NCBI GenBank assembly: GCA_035629775.1
Contig: DASPHG010000010.1
Location: forward strand, 12,254-76,253
From: DASPHG01 sp035629775
GTDB lineage: Bacteria > Actinomycetota > Thermoleophilia > Solirubrobacterales > Thermoleophilaceae
Direction: 5' to 3'
Length of the DNA stretch: 64,000 nt
The position numbers and the translations under genes are program-made. Shown in pieces: positions 14,294 through 23,311 of this stretch. How positions within the stretch are numbered: position 1 is the stretch's first letter; every line of letters starts with the position of its first letter. The notes beneath the pieces were generated by a model. It saw only the letters and a program-made list of their open reading frames with translations, was not told where the DNA came from and did not search any database.

Positions 14294-15196
14294 CTACCCG
14301 TCCGGCGGCTTCCGCTCCGGCAGCTGGAGCGTCTCCTCGGCCGGCAGGCCCGCCTCGAGTTCGCGCTGGCGCTCCAGCTCGGCGTCGAGCTCCGCGCCGA
14401 ACAGGACGGCAAGGTTCGACAGCCACAGCCAGACCAGGAAGACCACCACGCCGCCGAGTGACCCGTAGGTCTTGTCATACGAGCCGAAGTTGGCGACGTA
14501 GAAGGCGAATCCGGCGGACGCGGCCAGCCACAGGAGGACCGCCGCAACCCCGCCCGGGGTCACCCAGCGGAACCGCGGCTGGCGCACGTTCGGCGCGACG
14601 TAGTACAGGACGGCGAACATCCCCATGACGACGACGACGATCACGGGCCACTTCGTTATCTCCCAGGCCGTGACCGCGGTGTCGCCGAGGCCGATCACGT
14701 CCCCGACCGAGCGTGCCAGCGGGCCGGTCACCACGATCGAGATCGCCACGAGCGCGAGCAGCAGGACCATCCCGATCGTGATGACGATCTGGAGCGGTCG
14801 CCGGCTCCAGAAGGGCCTGCCCTCCTCGACCTCGTAGATGTCGTTGGCCGCGCGAATGAACGCGCCGATGTAGCCGGACGCCGACCAGACCGCGACGATC
14901 AGTCCGACGCCGAGCAGCGCGCCCGCACCGCCGTTCGACTTGACGACGCCCTCGATCGGACCGCGGAAGGTGTCGACGGCCGATTCCGGGCCGAGGTCGC
15001 GAACGATCTCAAGCAGCGCGTCGGTCGTCTGGGGATGCTGCCCGGCGAGGCCGAGGATCGCGACGAACACGATCAGGCCGGGGAAGATCGCGAGGACCGC
15101 GTAGTAGGTGAGCGCGGCGGCCCAGTCCGTCAGGTTGTCCTCTCGGAGCTCGTGGATGCTGCGCTTGAGGGCCGGGGCCCAGCGGCGTGCCGGCAC
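14294..15196 (-). CDS. YihY/BrkB-family membrane protein
   Basis: 300 residues with about six membrane helices. Family motifs are visible: DNLTDWAAALTYYAVLAIFPG near the N-terminus, ASGYIGAFIRAANDIYEVEEGRPFW, YYVAPNVRQPRFRWVTPGGV and YDKTYGSLGGVVVFLVWLWL. The family was once called ribonuclease BN, which is not supported; its role is unknown, possibly transport. The GTG at 15196 is chosen; a GTG at 15223 is an alternative. It is divergent from the DUF4235 gene, with the intergenic 43 bases carrying a GC-rich palindrome-like CGAGCGCGCGCACGGG. Confidence 0.88.
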   Translation of the reverse strand: MPARRWAPALKRSIHELREDNLTDWAAALTYYAVLAIFPGLIVFVAILGLAGQHPQTTDALLEIVRDLGPESAVDTFRGPIEGVVKSNGGAGALLGVGLIVAVWSASGYIGAFIRAANDIYEVEEGRPFWSRRPLQIVITIGMVLLLALVAISIVVTGPLARSVGDVIGLGDTAVTAWEITKWPVIVVVVMGMFAVLYYVAPNVRQPRFRWVTPGGVAAVLLWLAASAGFAFYVANFGSYDKTYGSLGGVVVFLVWLWLSNLAVLFGAELDAELERQRELEAGLPAEETLQLPERKPPDG

Positions 15197-15239
15197 GGCG
15201 GGTGGATACCCGAGCGCGCGCACGGGTATACATCGCGGT

Positions 15240-15515
15240 GTGAAGTTCCTCTTCATGCCGATCTCGATTCTGGCCGGGCTCATAGCCGGGTTCGTCGGGA
15301 AGAAGCTCTTCAACCAGATCTGGGAGCTGATCGACGAGGAGGAGCCGCCGGACTCGAAGCACCTCGAGATCTCGTGGGCCAAGCTCATCGCGGCCGCGGC
15401 CGTCCAGGGCGCCATCTTTCGCGCCGTGAAGGAGGCAACGGACCACGGAACCCGCCGCGCGTTCATGGGCGTCACCGGCTCATGGCCCGGCGAGGAACGT
15501 CCCGAGCCCGAGTAG
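15240..15515 (+). CDS. DUF4235 small membrane protein
   Basis: 91 residues beginning MKFLFMPISILAGLIAGFVG, a membrane helix, then KKLFNQIWELIDEEEPPDSK, a motif of DUF4235 proteins. A second weakly hydrophobic helix (AKLIAAAAVQGAIFRAVKEA) is followed by a charged tail. Function unknown; such genes are common in actinobacteria. The GTG at 15240 gives the hydrophobic start directly. It lies about 100 bases before the first mce gene, on the same strand. Confidence 0.8.
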   Translation: MKFLFMPISILAGLIAGFVGKKLFNQIWELIDEEEPPDSKHLEISWAKLIAAAAVQGAIFRAVKEATDHGTRRAFMGVTGSWPGEERPEPE

Positions 15516-15524
15516 GGACTGCTA

Positions 15525-15551
15525 CTTGGCGCTATCGCGCTGATGTAGATT
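15525..15551 (+). promoter_or_regulatory. Possible promoter of the mce operon
   Basis: CTTGGC and TAGATT are separated by 15 bases, about 70 bases before the first mce start. The fit is loose and the spacing short, so this is only a candidate. A clear ribosome-binding site GGAGGA lies directly before the ATG at 15618. Confidence 0.25.
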
Positions 15552-15617
15552 CCGGGCGCGCCCGGGGGGAAGGGTCGGACCACCGGCCACCGGCGCACCA
15601 GGACGGAGGAACTAGAG

Positions 15618-17069
15618 ATGCGATCGGTCAGCGGCTTCGGGCGCGCTGCCGCCTTGGCAGCGGTGGTGGCTGCGGGCATCCTCGTCGCGGTCCTCCTGTT
15701 CGGCGGCGGCGGCGCCGAGTACACCGTCCGCGCGACCTTCCTGAACGCCTCGCAGCTCGTCAACGGGAATTCCGTCCAGGTGGGCGGTGTGCGCATCGGC
15801 GCGGTGGACGGCATCGCGATCACCGACAACGGCCAGGCCGAGGTGACCCTCAAGGTCGAGGATGAGTTCGCGCCGCTGCCGAACGGCACCCGCGCGGTCA
15901 TCCGCCAGGCCTCCCAGTCCGGCATCGCCAACCGCTACGTGGATCTGCGGATCCCCGGACACGAGCTTCCGGCGGGCACGGGCGACGAGGCCCCCGTGAT
16001 CGAGGACGCCGGCACGATCGCGGACGGCGGGACGATCGGCGTCGACGAGACGGAGACCGCGGTCGACCTCGACCAGCTGTTCAACTTGCTCGACCCGCCC
16101 ACGCGGCGCAGCCTCCAGAAGTTCCTCGAGGGGAGCGCCAAGGTCTACGCGGGTCGCGCGCGCGAGGCGAACCGCGGCTACCGCTACCTGAGCCCGTCGC
16201 TGTCGCGCAGCGCGCGGCTCTTCCGCGAGCTCAACCGCGACACGCCCGCGCTCGAGCACTTCATCGTGGACAGCGCCCGCCTGGTGACCGCGCTCGCCGA
16301 CCGGCGCGACGACCTGGCGGCGCTCATCGGAAACCTGAACGCGACGACGCGGGCGATCGGCGACGAGAAGGTCGCGCTCGCGAGCGCGATCCAGCAGCTG
16401 CCCGACTTCATGCGCCGGTCGAACTCCACGTTCGTGAACCTGCGCGCGGCGCTCGACGACGTCGAGCCGCTCGTGGACGCGTCGAAGCCCGTGGCGCGCA
16501 AGCTCGGGCCGTTTCTCGACGAGCTTCGCCCGTTCGCGAACGACGCCGCTCCGACCATCCGGGACCTCAGCGCGGTCGTCCGCCGTGACGGCGCGGGCAA
16601 CGACCTGATCGAGCTGACCCGCACGTTCACGCCACTCGCCGACATCGCGGTGGACACGGCGGACCGAAACGGCGAGCGCCGCCGCGGATCGCTGGCCGAG
16701 AACGCGATCGCGACGCGCGACACCGCGCCGATCATCGCGTTCGGCGTTCCCTACACGCCCGACCTCTTCGGCTGGTTCGACGACTTCTCGACGACGGGCG
16801 CCGCCGACGCCGCGACCGGCATCTCGCGGACGCAGACCTACGTCAACTTCTTCACACCGTCGACCGGCGGCCTCGGCGCCCCGCTGATCGGGCCGCTGCT
16901 CGAAACCCGCGGCGAGGTCTTCAAGCAGTTCACGAAGATCGATCAGCACAAGCGCTGTCCGGGTGCGGCCGAGGCACCCGCCCCCGACGGCTCCAACGTC
17001 TTCAACGAGGACGAGCGCGAGATGCTCGACTGCCTCGAGGAGGACCGGGCGACGATCCCGAACGGATGA
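15618..17069 (+). CDS. Mce-family (MlaD-domain) protein 1 of 6
   Basis: 483 residues. One N-terminal membrane anchor (about 8-29), then an MlaD/MCE domain (about 34-112; YTVRATFLNASQLVNGNSVQ, VGGVRIGAVDGI, VIRQASQSGIANRYVDL), then a long helical region and a disordered tail. MCE proteins form hexameric tubes that carry lipids or sterols between membranes. It heads six consecutive mce genes, with a strong Shine-Dalgarno just upstream of the ATG. The stop overlaps the next start by four bases. Two Cys near the C-terminus (RCPGA, MLDCLEE) could form a disulfide outside the membrane. Confidence 0.9.
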   Translation: MRSVSGFGRAAALAAVVAAGILVAVLLFGGGGAEYTVRATFLNASQLVNGNSVQVGGVRIGAVDGIAITDNGQAEVTLKVEDEFAPLPNGTRAVIRQASQSGIANRYVDLRIPGHELPAGTGDEAPVIEDAGTIADGGTIGVDETETAVDLDQLFNLLDPPTRRSLQKFLEGSAKVYAGRAREANRGYRYLSPSLSRSARLFRELNRDTPALEHFIVDSARLVTALADRRDDLAALIGNLNATTRAIGDEKVALASAIQQLPDFMRRSNSTFVNLRAALDDVEPLVDASKPVARKLGPFLDELRPFANDAAPTIRDLSAVVRRDGAGNDLIELTRTFTPLADIAVDTADRNGERRRGSLAENAIATRDTAPIIAFGVPYTPDLFGWFDDFSTTGAADAATGISRTQTYVNFFTPSTGGLGAPLIGPLLETRGEVFKQFTKIDQHKRCPGAAEAPAPDGSNVFNEDEREMLDCLEEDRATIPNG

Positions 17070-18727
17070 GACGGGTCCTCGCCATAACCGCCGTCGCCGG
17101 GGCCTGCGCCGCCGCGGTCGCGCTCACCGGCGCGTCCGATGAGGGCTCGAAGGGCAAGTCCTACTGGATCGAGTTCGACAACTCGTTCGGCCTCGTCGAG
17201 GGCGGCGATGTGAAGGTCGGGAACGTCCGCGCCGGCCAGACCACCGAGTTCAAGGTGGACGCGCAGGAGGGCGAGCGGCCCAAGGCGCTCGTCCGGGTCG
17301 AGATAACCGAGCCTGGGTTCGACTCCTTCCGAACCGACGCCGAGTGCCGGATCCGGCCGCAGTCGCTGATCGGCGAGTACTACGTCGACTGCGAGCCCGG
17401 CGCGGCGACGGAGGAGCTCGCCGACGGCGGCCGGGTCCCGGTCGGCCAGACCTCCTCGGTCGTCCCGGAAGACCTGCTGCGCAACGTCATGCGCCGTCCC
17501 TACCGCGAGCGCTTCCGGCTGATCCTCGCCGAGCTCGGGACCGGGCTGGCGGGACGGCCGGAAGACCTCCAGGAGGTCCTCAAGCGCGCTCACCCCGGCC
17601 TGCGCGAGACCAGCGAGGTGCTCGAGATCCTCGGCGACCAGAACCGGATCATCCAGAACTTCATCACCGACTCGGACCAGGTGATCGCGTCGCTCGAGGA
17701 GCGGAAGGCGGACGTCGCGCGCTGGGTCGTCGAGGCCGGCGAGACGGCGGAGATCACCGCCACTCGCCGGACCGAGCTCGCGCGCCAGTTCGAGCTATTC
17801 CCGACCTTCCTCGACGAGCTCAAGCCGACGATGGTCGAGCTCGCGAACCTCACCGACGAGCAGACCCCGCTCCTGCGCGACCTGCAGGCGGCCGCGCCGC
17901 ACCTGGAGGAGACGTTCACCGAGCTCGGCCCGTTCGCCGACTCGTCGCTCGTGTCGTTCCGCTCGCTCGGCGAAACCGCCAAGGTGGGACGGGCCGCGCT
18001 CGACGAGTCCGAGGAGGAGATCGACGAGCTGCGCCGGCTCGCCGCCGACGCCCCCGAGCTCGCCAAGCCGCTGCGTCAGTTCCTCGAGTCGATCGACGAC
18101 CGCCGGCGCGCGCACGAGTACGACGTCCGCGCTGCGTCGTCCGACCCGCCCGCGCCGGACAAGACGCACTGCGAGGACGACTCGAAGTGCGGCTTCACCG
18201 GAATGGAGTCGGTCTTCAACTTCGTCTACTGGCAGACACTTTCGGTCAACCCGTTCGACGAGCTCGGCCACCTGCTGCGCTTCACGGTCACCGAGGAGGC
18301 GCCGTGCTCGCACCCGTTCACGGGCGGCGAGGACTTCGAGGCCGAGCGCGACCTCTACATGCAGTGCAACTCGTGGCTCGGCCCGAACCAGCCCGGTCTG
18401 ACCGATCCCGATCCGACCGAGGGCGGGCAGGCCGCGCTCAATCGCGCCCGCGCGGCGGACATGGGTGTCGGCGTGGACCAGTCTGCGACCGATCACGGCG
18501 AGAACCAGCCGGAGGCGCCGCCGATCCCGGGCAAGAAGGACTGGTCGCAGCCCGAGTTCGCCCTGCCGCCGTCGCTTCAGAGCCTGCTCGACGCGCTCGA
18601 ACCGGCGGCGATCCCGCGGCAGCGGCTGCCTGAGGTGGGCGACGTCCAGGAGCGCCTGCCGGACGTGGAAGGCCTCGCCCCCGAGGTGCGCCCCGAGACC
18701 ATCCTCGACTACCTGCTCGCGCCATGA
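17066..18727 (+). CDS. Mce-family protein 2 of 6
   Basis: 553 residues with a short N-terminal hydrophobic segment (ITAVAGACAAAVALTGAS) and an MlaD domain (about 30-118; YWIEFDNSFGLVEGGDVKVG, VRAGQTTEFKV, RIRPQSLIGEYYVDCEPG). A long helical channel-forming region follows (about 150-370; RNRIIQNFITDSD and similar heptad-rich stretches). The C-terminal part has paired Cys (KTHCEDDSKCGFTG, PCSHPF, MQCNSW), likely disulfides in the exported portion. A Cys at residue 14 lacks a convincing lipobox. Four-base overlaps on both sides couple it to its neighbours. Confidence 0.9.
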   Translation: MRRVLAITAVAGACAAAVALTGASDEGSKGKSYWIEFDNSFGLVEGGDVKVGNVRAGQTTEFKVDAQEGERPKALVRVEITEPGFDSFRTDAECRIRPQSLIGEYYVDCEPGAATEELADGGRVPVGQTSSVVPEDLLRNVMRRPYRERFRLILAELGTGLAGRPEDLQEVLKRAHPGLRETSEVLEILGDQNRIIQNFITDSDQVIASLEERKADVARWVVEAGETAEITATRRTELARQFELFPTFLDELKPTMVELANLTDEQTPLLRDLQAAAPHLEETFTELGPFADSSLVSFRSLGETAKVGRAALDESEEEIDELRRLAADAPELAKPLRQFLESIDDRRRAHEYDVRAASSDPPAPDKTHCEDDSKCGFTGMESVFNFVYWQTLSVNPFDELGHLLRFTVTEEAPCSHPFTGGEDFEAERDLYMQCNSWLGPNQPGLTDPDPTEGGQAALNRARAADMGVGVDQSATDHGENQPEAPPIPGKKDWSQPEFALPPSLQSLLDALEPAAIPRQRLPEVGDVQERLPDVEGLAPEVRPETILDYLLAP

Positions 18728-20322
18728 CCCGCCGCCCGTCAGCATCGATCGTCGCGAGCCCGGTCCTTGTCGGGGCGGTCACCGTGCTGGTCGCGATCGT
18801 CGCGGTGTTCCTGGCGTACAACGCGAACCAGGGCCTCCCGTTCGTGCCGACCTACGACGTCAAGGTCGAGCTGCCGTCGGGATCCAACCTCGTCGCGGGG
18901 AACGAGGTCAGGATCGGCGGCTTCCGGGTGGGCGTCGTGGACGACATCACGACCGCGACGCGCGACACCGCCGACCGCGAGAACGACGCGATCGCGATCG
19001 TCAGCATGAAGCTCGACGCGGTAGTGGACCCGCTCCCGGAGGACACGACCGTGTTCGTCCGTCAACGTTCGGCGCTCGGGCTCAAGTACGTGGAGCTGAC
19101 CCCGGGAGCCAGCGAGGCCGGCCTGGACGCCGGCGAGACGCTGCCGCTCGAGCAGGCGAGTGAGCCGGTCGAGTTCGATGACGTCTTCTCGACCTTCGAC
19201 GAGCCGACCCGCGCCGGCTCGCGGGTCGCGCTCGAGGGGTTCGGTGACGCGCTCGCCGGGCGCGGCGCGTCGCTCAACCGGGCGATCGAGGCGTTCCGGC
19301 CGCTCTTCGTCCATCTCCAGCCCGTCATGCGGAACCTCTCCGCGCCCGAGACCGAGCTCGACGAGTTCTTCCGCCAGCTCGGGGCCACCGCGCGCCAGGT
19401 CGCGCCGGTCGCCGACGTCCAGGCGCAGCTCTTCGTGAACATGGCCGACACGTTCGACGCGTTCAGCAGGGACCCGGCGGCGCTCCAGGCGACGATCGAG
19501 AAGGCGGCGCCCACGATGGAGGTGGCGATCGAGTCGTTCCGGGTGCAGCGGCCGTTCCTCTCCGAGTTCGCCACCCTGTCGCGGGAGCTGCGCCCGGCCG
19601 CGCAGGAGCTGCCGCGCTCGCTGCCCGACCTGAACGACGCCCTCGTCGCCGGCCAGCCCGTCCTCCGCCGCAGCGTCGACCTGAACGAGCGCACCGCGGA
19701 GGTGTTCGAGTCGCTCGACGATCTGGCGGCCGAGCCGGACACGCTGCTGGCGCTCGCGAATGTCACGGACGCCGTGACGGTCACCCGGCCGCTCATCCAG
19801 TTCGTCGCGCCGTACCAGACGGTGTGCAACTACTGGAACACCTACTGGGGGCCGCTTGGCGAGCACCAGTCGGCCGAGACCGCGTTCGGCACCGTCGAGC
19901 AGGTCATCCTGAAGGAGGCACCGAACCGCACGCAGGACGACCTCTGGTCGAGCTCGGACAACGACCGGCCGATGGACATCCCGGCCGATCTCGATCCCGA
20001 CACGGCGACGGACCCGACCGGCGCCCCACTGGTGTCGCTGCACGGGCAGCCGTACTCGGTCGCGGTCGACGCGCAGGGGAACGCGGACTGCCAGGTCGGC
20101 CAGTGGGGCTACCTCGAGGGGCCGCTCATCCCGAGCTACGGCCGCTACCCGGCCGACCTCTCGGCGGGGAATCCCGCCGGTGACGGGACGTTCCTCGGCG
20201 GCGGAAGCCACCTCGTCCTCGACCGCGACATCCCCGGGAACCGCGGGCCGACGTGGGTCAACCGCGAGACGAAGGAGCTCGGCCCGCGGAGCATCAAGGA
20301 CGTGGACAGGTGGCACCCGTGA
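18724..20322 (+). CDS. Mce-family protein 3 of 6
   Basis: 532 residues. N-terminal membrane helix (about 13-31), MlaD domain (about 38-125; TYDVKVELPSGSNLVAGNEV, IGGFRVGVVDDI, LGLKYVELTPGASE), long helical region and a Cys-containing C-terminal beta-rich domain (TVCNYWNTYWGPLGEHQSAE, then DCQVGQWGYLEGPLIPSYGR). The last motif, ending in a Gly-rich loop and WVNRET, recalls the conserved C-termini of some actinobacterial Mce subunits. Start and stop each overlap neighbours by four bases. Confidence 0.9.
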   Translation: MTRRPSASIVASPVLVGAVTVLVAIVAVFLAYNANQGLPFVPTYDVKVELPSGSNLVAGNEVRIGGFRVGVVDDITTATRDTADRENDAIAIVSMKLDAVVDPLPEDTTVFVRQRSALGLKYVELTPGASEAGLDAGETLPLEQASEPVEFDDVFSTFDEPTRAGSRVALEGFGDALAGRGASLNRAIEAFRPLFVHLQPVMRNLSAPETELDEFFRQLGATARQVAPVADVQAQLFVNMADTFDAFSRDPAALQATIEKAAPTMEVAIESFRVQRPFLSEFATLSRELRPAAQELPRSLPDLNDALVAGQPVLRRSVDLNERTAEVFESLDDLAAEPDTLLALANVTDAVTVTRPLIQFVAPYQTVCNYWNTYWGPLGEHQSAETAFGTVEQVILKEAPNRTQDDLWSSSDNDRPMDIPADLDPDTATDPTGAPLVSLHGQPYSVAVDAQGNADCQVGQWGYLEGPLIPSYGRYPADLSAGNPAGDGTFLGGGSHLVLDRDIPGNRGPTWVNRETKELGPRSIKDVDRWHP

Positions 20323-21968
20323 GGCGCACGCGCGGCAGCCGGCTGGGCAACGTCGCCGCGGGGGTGCTGGCGATCCTCCTCATGGTGGGGGTGACGTTCT
20401 TCGGGTTCTCGCGCTGGAACCCGTTCGCCGACCCGTACGAGCTGACGGCCGTATTCGAGTCCGCCAACAACCTGAAGTCACGCTCGCAGGTGCGTGTCGC
20501 GGGCGTCAACGTCGGCAAGGTCACGAAGGTCGAGCCGATCGCGGAGACCGGCGCCGCCCGGGTGACCATGGAGCTCGACGACTCGGCTCTCCCGATCCAC
20601 GAGGACGCCGAGGTGAAGATCCGTCCGAACCTCTTCCTCGAGGGGAACTTCTTCGTGGACGTCCACCCCGGAAGCCCGAGCTCTCCGGAGCTCGAGTCGG
20701 GCGGCATGATCCCGTCGCAGCAGACCGCGACGCCGGTGCAGTTCGGGCAGATCCTGGCGGCGCTCCAGTCCGACACGCGGCGCGACCTCCAGATTCTCCT
20801 GCGCGAGTACTCGAGCGCCCTGGACCACGGCGGCGCCGCGGCGCTCAACCGGTCGATCCAGTACTGGGAGGCCGCCTACAAGAACTCGGCAATCGCGGCC
20901 GAGGCCACGCTCGGGCAGGAGCCCCACCGCGACCTCCAGCGGATGATCGCGGGCCAGGCGAAGGTCTTCCGCGCGCTCGCCCAGAACCCGGAGACGCTCA
21001 AGGACCTCGTCACGAACTTCAACACGACCGCCGCGGCGTTCGCGCGCGAGGACCTCGCCCTCCAGCGGACGATCCCGGCGCTCGACGAGCTTCTGCGCGT
21101 CGGCTCGCCGGCGCTCGCGTCGCTGAACGGGGCGCTCCCGTCCCTGCGCGCCTTCGCGCGCGACGCGCTGCCGGGCACGATCTCCTCCGGCCCGACGATC
21201 GACGCGTCGATGCCGTTCATCCGCCAGGCCGCCGCGCTCGTCGAGGAGGACGAGCTGCGCGGGCTCGCGGCTGACCTGCGCTCGCTGATCCCCGACCTGG
21301 TCCGGCTCCAGCGCGGGTCCGTCGGGTTCTTCGAGCAGACCCGCCTCCTGTCGTCCTGCCAGAACGAGGTGCTCCTGCCGTTCGCGACCGAGCCGATCCA
21401 GGAGCCGGAGTTCCCGGACAACACCGGCGAGCCGTTCTACAAGCAGTCCTCGCGCGGACTGGTGGGCCTGTCCGGCGAGAGCCGGATCCACGACGCGCAG
21501 ACGCCGCTCTTCCGCGTCCAGGCGGCGGGCGGCCCGTTCTCGGTGCACTTCGGCGAGCTGGGCGGCGAGGATGCGTTCGCGCAGGCGCAGTTCCCGGTCG
21601 AGGGCGTGAACCCGATCATCCCCGCGCGCCGGCCGGTGTTCCGGCCCGACGTTCCCTGCGAGACGCAGGAGCCGCCGGACCTCCGCTCGCGCCCCGGCGT
21701 CGGCGAGCCGAGCCCGCAGGTCGAGTCGTCGCACTCGCTCCCGCAGACGCAGAAGCAGAAGGACGAGCTCGCGCTCCTGATCGAGCACATGAAGCTGACG
21801 GCGCAGGGCATCCCGTCGGTCGACCCGTGGGGCATGCGGCACCAGATCACCCGCCGGGCCGAGGCCCGTCGTAACGGCTGGATCGAGAACTCGAAGGGCC
21901 TGCTCAGCTTCCGTGGGCTCGACTCGTCGGGCAACGCGGCCGCCGACGCCGAGGAGGCGGACGAGTGA
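20319..21968 (+). CDS. Mce-family protein 4 of 6
   Basis: 549 residues from the GTG at 20319, which overlaps the previous stop by four bases; upstream in-frame sequence is part of gene 3. N-terminal membrane helix (about 10-27), MlaD domain (about 35-118; YELTAVFESANNLKSRSQVR, VAGVNVGKVTKVEPI, PNLFLEGNFFVDVHPG), helical region (about 130-350) and a long proline-rich tail. The FLEGNFFVDVHPGSP block is a good MCE marker. Its tail ends in acidic residues (AADAEEADE). Confidence 0.9.
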   Translation: MRRTRGSRLGNVAAGVLAILLMVGVTFFGFSRWNPFADPYELTAVFESANNLKSRSQVRVAGVNVGKVTKVEPIAETGAARVTMELDDSALPIHEDAEVKIRPNLFLEGNFFVDVHPGSPSSPELESGGMIPSQQTATPVQFGQILAALQSDTRRDLQILLREYSSALDHGGAAALNRSIQYWEAAYKNSAIAAEATLGQEPHRDLQRMIAGQAKVFRALAQNPETLKDLVTNFNTTAAAFAREDLALQRTIPALDELLRVGSPALASLNGALPSLRAFARDALPGTISSGPTIDASMPFIRQAAALVEEDELRGLAADLRSLIPDLVRLQRGSVGFFEQTRLLSSCQNEVLLPFATEPIQEPEFPDNTGEPFYKQSSRGLVGLSGESRIHDAQTPLFRVQAAGGPFSVHFGELGGEDAFAQAQFPVEGVNPIIPARRPVFRPDVPCETQEPPDLRSRPGVGEPSPQVESSHSLPQTQKQKDELALLIEHMKLTAQGIPSVDPWGMRHQITRRAEARRNGWIENSKGLLSFRGLDSSGNAAADAEEADE

Positions 21969-23311
21969 CGACCGCGATCAGAAAGCACCTCGGCGACTTC
22001 CTGGCGATCCTCGTCCTGTTCGTGATCGCCGTCGGCGTGGGCGGGTACATCCTTGAGAACCAGCGGCTCCGCTTCCCCTTCGTCGAAGAGACGCCGAAGC
22101 AGATCGAGCTCGAGCTCGCCGACGCGCAGGCCATCATCCCGGGCCAGGGGCAGACCGTGCGCGTGTCCGGCGTGAAGGTGGGCGACATCGCGGCGGTCGA
22201 GATCGAGGACGGCGTCGCCATCGTCGCGGTGGACATCGACTCGGAGTACGACGACCTGATCACGGACGAGGCCACGGCGCTCCTGCGGCCGAAGACCGGC
22301 CTCAAGGATATGTTCATCGAGGTCGACCCGGGCCACGGGGAGCCGCTCGCCGACGGCGAGCGAATCGCCGTCTCGAACACCTCGCCCGACATCGACCAGG
22401 ACGAGTTCCTGGCCGCGCTCGACGCCGACACCCGCGACTACCTGAAGCTCTTGATCAGCGGCGCCGGGAAGGGGCTCGAGGGTCGCGACGACGACTTCCG
22501 CGCGGTACTGAAGCGCTTCGAGCCGCTCCACCGCGATATCGCGCGGCTCAATACCGCCATCGCCGAGCGGCGGCGCAACCTCGCGCGGCTCATCCACAAC
22601 TACTCGCTCCTGGTCGACGAGCTCGGCGACAAGGATCAGGAGCTGGCGCGGCTCGTGCGCGCGTCGAACGAGGTGTTCGCCGCGTTCGCCTCGCAGGACC
22701 TGAACATCTCGAGCACGGTCTCGAAGCTGCCCTCCACGCTCGGCCAGACCACGACGACGCTGGCGAAGGTGGACGACTTCTCGCAGGTGCTGGGGCCGGC
22801 GCTCGAGGACCTGCGCCCCGCCTTCCGCCAGCTCGACGTCGCCAACCGGGCGGTGCTGCCCTTCGTCCGCGAGGCCGAGCCGCTGCTGCGCGAGGAGATC
22901 CGCCCCTTCGTGCGCGAGGCGCGACCGTACGTCACCGACCTCGAGCCCGCCGCCCGCGACCTCTCGAAGGCGACCCCCGACCTGACGGACATCTTCGGCG
23001 AGCTGAACCGCTTCTTCAACATGGCGGCCTTCAACCCGAAGGGCCGCGAGGCGCCCGCCGACTATCCCGCCGACCAGCAGCGGCTGCGCGACGAGGGCTA
23101 CCTGTTCTGGGTGGGCTGGGTGGCGCAGAACACCGTGTCGATCTTCTCGACCGCGGACGCCAGCGGCCCGTTCCGGCGCGCGCTGCTCGGATTCGGCTGC
23201 ACCACCTTCAAGACGATCATCGCCAATGACCCGACCGGCCTCGTGCCGCTCGTGATCGGGACCACCCTCGACGGCGTGCAGCAAGTGGGCATCTGCACGG
23301 ACACACCCTGA
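21965..23311 (+). CDS. Mce-family protein 5 of 6
   Basis: 448 residues, the shortest of the set. N-terminal membrane helix (FLAILVLFVIAVGVGGYIL), MlaD domain (about 38-120; KQIELELADAQAIIPGQGQT, VRVSGVKVGDIAAVEIED, LLRPKTGLKDMFIEVDPGHG) and a helical region with regularly spaced DLEPAARDLS-type heptads. The C-terminus has FLFWVGWVAQ-like aromatic sequence and a Cys pair (GFGCTTFK, GICTDTP). Four-base overlap with gene 4 and one-base overlap with gene 6 (TGATG). Confidence 0.9.
   Translation: MTTAIRKHLGDFLAILVLFVIAVGVGGYILENQRLRFPFVEETPKQIELELADAQAIIPGQGQTVRVSGVKVGDIAAVEIEDGVAIVAVDIDSEYDDLITDEATALLRPKTGLKDMFIEVDPGHGEPLADGERIAVSNTSPDIDQDEFLAALDADTRDYLKLLISGAGKGLEGRDDDFRAVLKRFEPLHRDIARLNTAIAERRRNLARLIHNYSLLVDELGDKDQELARLVRASNEVFAAFASQDLNISSTVSKLPSTLGQTTTTLAKVDDFSQVLGPALEDLRPAFRQLDVANRAVLPFVREAEPLLREEIRPFVREARPYVTDLEPAARDLSKATPDLTDIFGELNRFFNMAAFNPKGREAPADYPADQQRLRDEGYLFWVGWVAQNTVSIFSTADASGPFRRALLGFGCTTFKTIIANDPTGLVPLVIGTTLDGVQQVGICTDTP

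Noticed and set aside
14294..15931. Longer form of the YihY gene starting at 15931
   Set aside because: The extra 245 residues overlap DUF4235 and mce gene 1 on the other strand and have no family features; the YihY fold begins just after 15196.
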